The notes beneath the pieces were generated by a model that was not told the DNA's origin, made no database searches, and saw only the letters and a list, made by a program, of their open reading frames with translations. The position numbers were made by a program, and so were the translations under genes. Positions 63,880 through 64,000 of a DNA stretch of 64,000 nucleotides are shown here, piece after piece. Numbering within the stretch: the stretch's first letter is position 1; each line of letters opens with the position of its first letter. Source of the stretch: Bacteroidota bacterium (GTDB taxonomy: Bacteria > Bacteroidota > Ignavibacteria > Ignavibacteriales > Ignavibacteriaceae); the NCBI GenBank assembly GCA_021777835.1, contig JAJYDC010000011.1, forward strand, positions 29,063 through 93,062, in the 5' to 3' direction.

Positions 63880-63955
63880 TTCTAAAAACTAAATAAAATA
63901 AAGTAGAAGTCAAAGAAATATTGTTATATTAATAAACCCAATAACAATAAAGAAG

Positions 63956-64000
63956 ATGAGTATCCAAGCAATGAAAAAGCATACACAACACGGATTTTTT
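63956..64000 (+). CDS. Possible start of a rightward gene (truncated by window end)
   Basis: ATG at 63956 with AAAGAAG just upstream opens MSIQAMKKHTQHGFF and runs off the window. Divergent from the nuclease gene. Too short to identify. Confidence 0.35.
   Translation, partial: MSIQAMKKHTQHGFF

Overview
The window is AT-rich, gene-dense bacterial DNA. It suggests a member of the Bacteroidota/Ignavibacteria (Chlorobi) side of the tree. The signs are a secreted protein with a type IX secretion C-terminal sorting domain, a lipoprotein-type LptC, a YtxJ-like bacillithiol-system protein, weak Shine-Dalgarno sites at many starts, and several promoters of the form TTG-N19/20-TAnnTTTG. The organism is Gram-negative: the window holds a Kdo/LPS-transport operon, outer-membrane barrel proteins and a TolC-type efflux system. 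There are no rRNA or tRNA genes.

Layout. 1-1.9 kb: alanine racemase (alr) with a downstream partial coiled-coil gene. 2.2-3.6 kb: an Ala-rich lipoprotein behind a possible sigma-54 promoter. 3.6-4.4 kb: non-coding DNA with an 11-bp tandem repeat and a REP-like hairpin. 4.4-10 kb: a methyltransferase, then a leftward group of a GHL10 glycosidase with sorting tail, an M29-like aminopeptidase, two outer-membrane barrel proteins and a FlgD-fold lipoprotein. 10.4-14 kb: an OPT transporter, a TIGR02757 protein and pdxJ. 14.2 kb: a secreted esterase. 15.4-20.8 kb: the tightly packed operon kdsA-unknown-kdsD-lptC-lptA-lptB. 21-25.6 kb: a large PIG-L deacetylase, a YtxJ protein, a small periplasmic protein, a universal stress protein and a lone receiver domain. 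25.8-28.6 kb: an NtrC/NtrB-type sigma-54 two-component pair.

29.2-39.3 kb is an amino-acid block, all leftward: thrA-asd-thrB-thrC-proC, then metY-metX. thrA makes homoserine, thrB and thrC turn it into threonine, and metX/metY turn it into homocysteine. Both operons have RNA-level control. thrA is preceded by a Thr-rich 26-codon leader peptide, an antiterminator segment and an intrinsic terminator. metY is preceded by a 33-codon leader peptide with the run MCCCCMMMC and its own terminator, followed by a canonical SAM-I riboswitch with a second terminator. This tandem Cys/Met attenuator plus SAM riboswitch is the most striking feature of the window.

39.3-44.4 kb: a trypsin-like lipoprotein, two alpha/beta hydrolases and a soluble transhydrogenase. 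44.5-52 kb: a TetR-controlled efflux operon (tetR-hlyD-ATPase-tolC-ATPase-permease-permease) with two operator dyads around a clear Bacteroidota-type promoter, and a frameshifted four-helix-bundle gene inside it. 52-55.3 kb: nudC, a secreted protein and a porin. 55.8-57.7 kb: a GH113-like protein fused to a degenerate gluzincin-like domain.

57.7-64 kb is an accessory region. The 3' end of the GH113 gene is repeated on the far side of an apparently foreign gene and two tyrosine-recombinase remnants. The first 59 codons of an orphan hsdM are repeated on the far side of a SWIM zinc-finger gene. A PD-(D/E)XK-like nuclease gene follows. This looks like a decayed, repeatedly rearranged defence or integration island.
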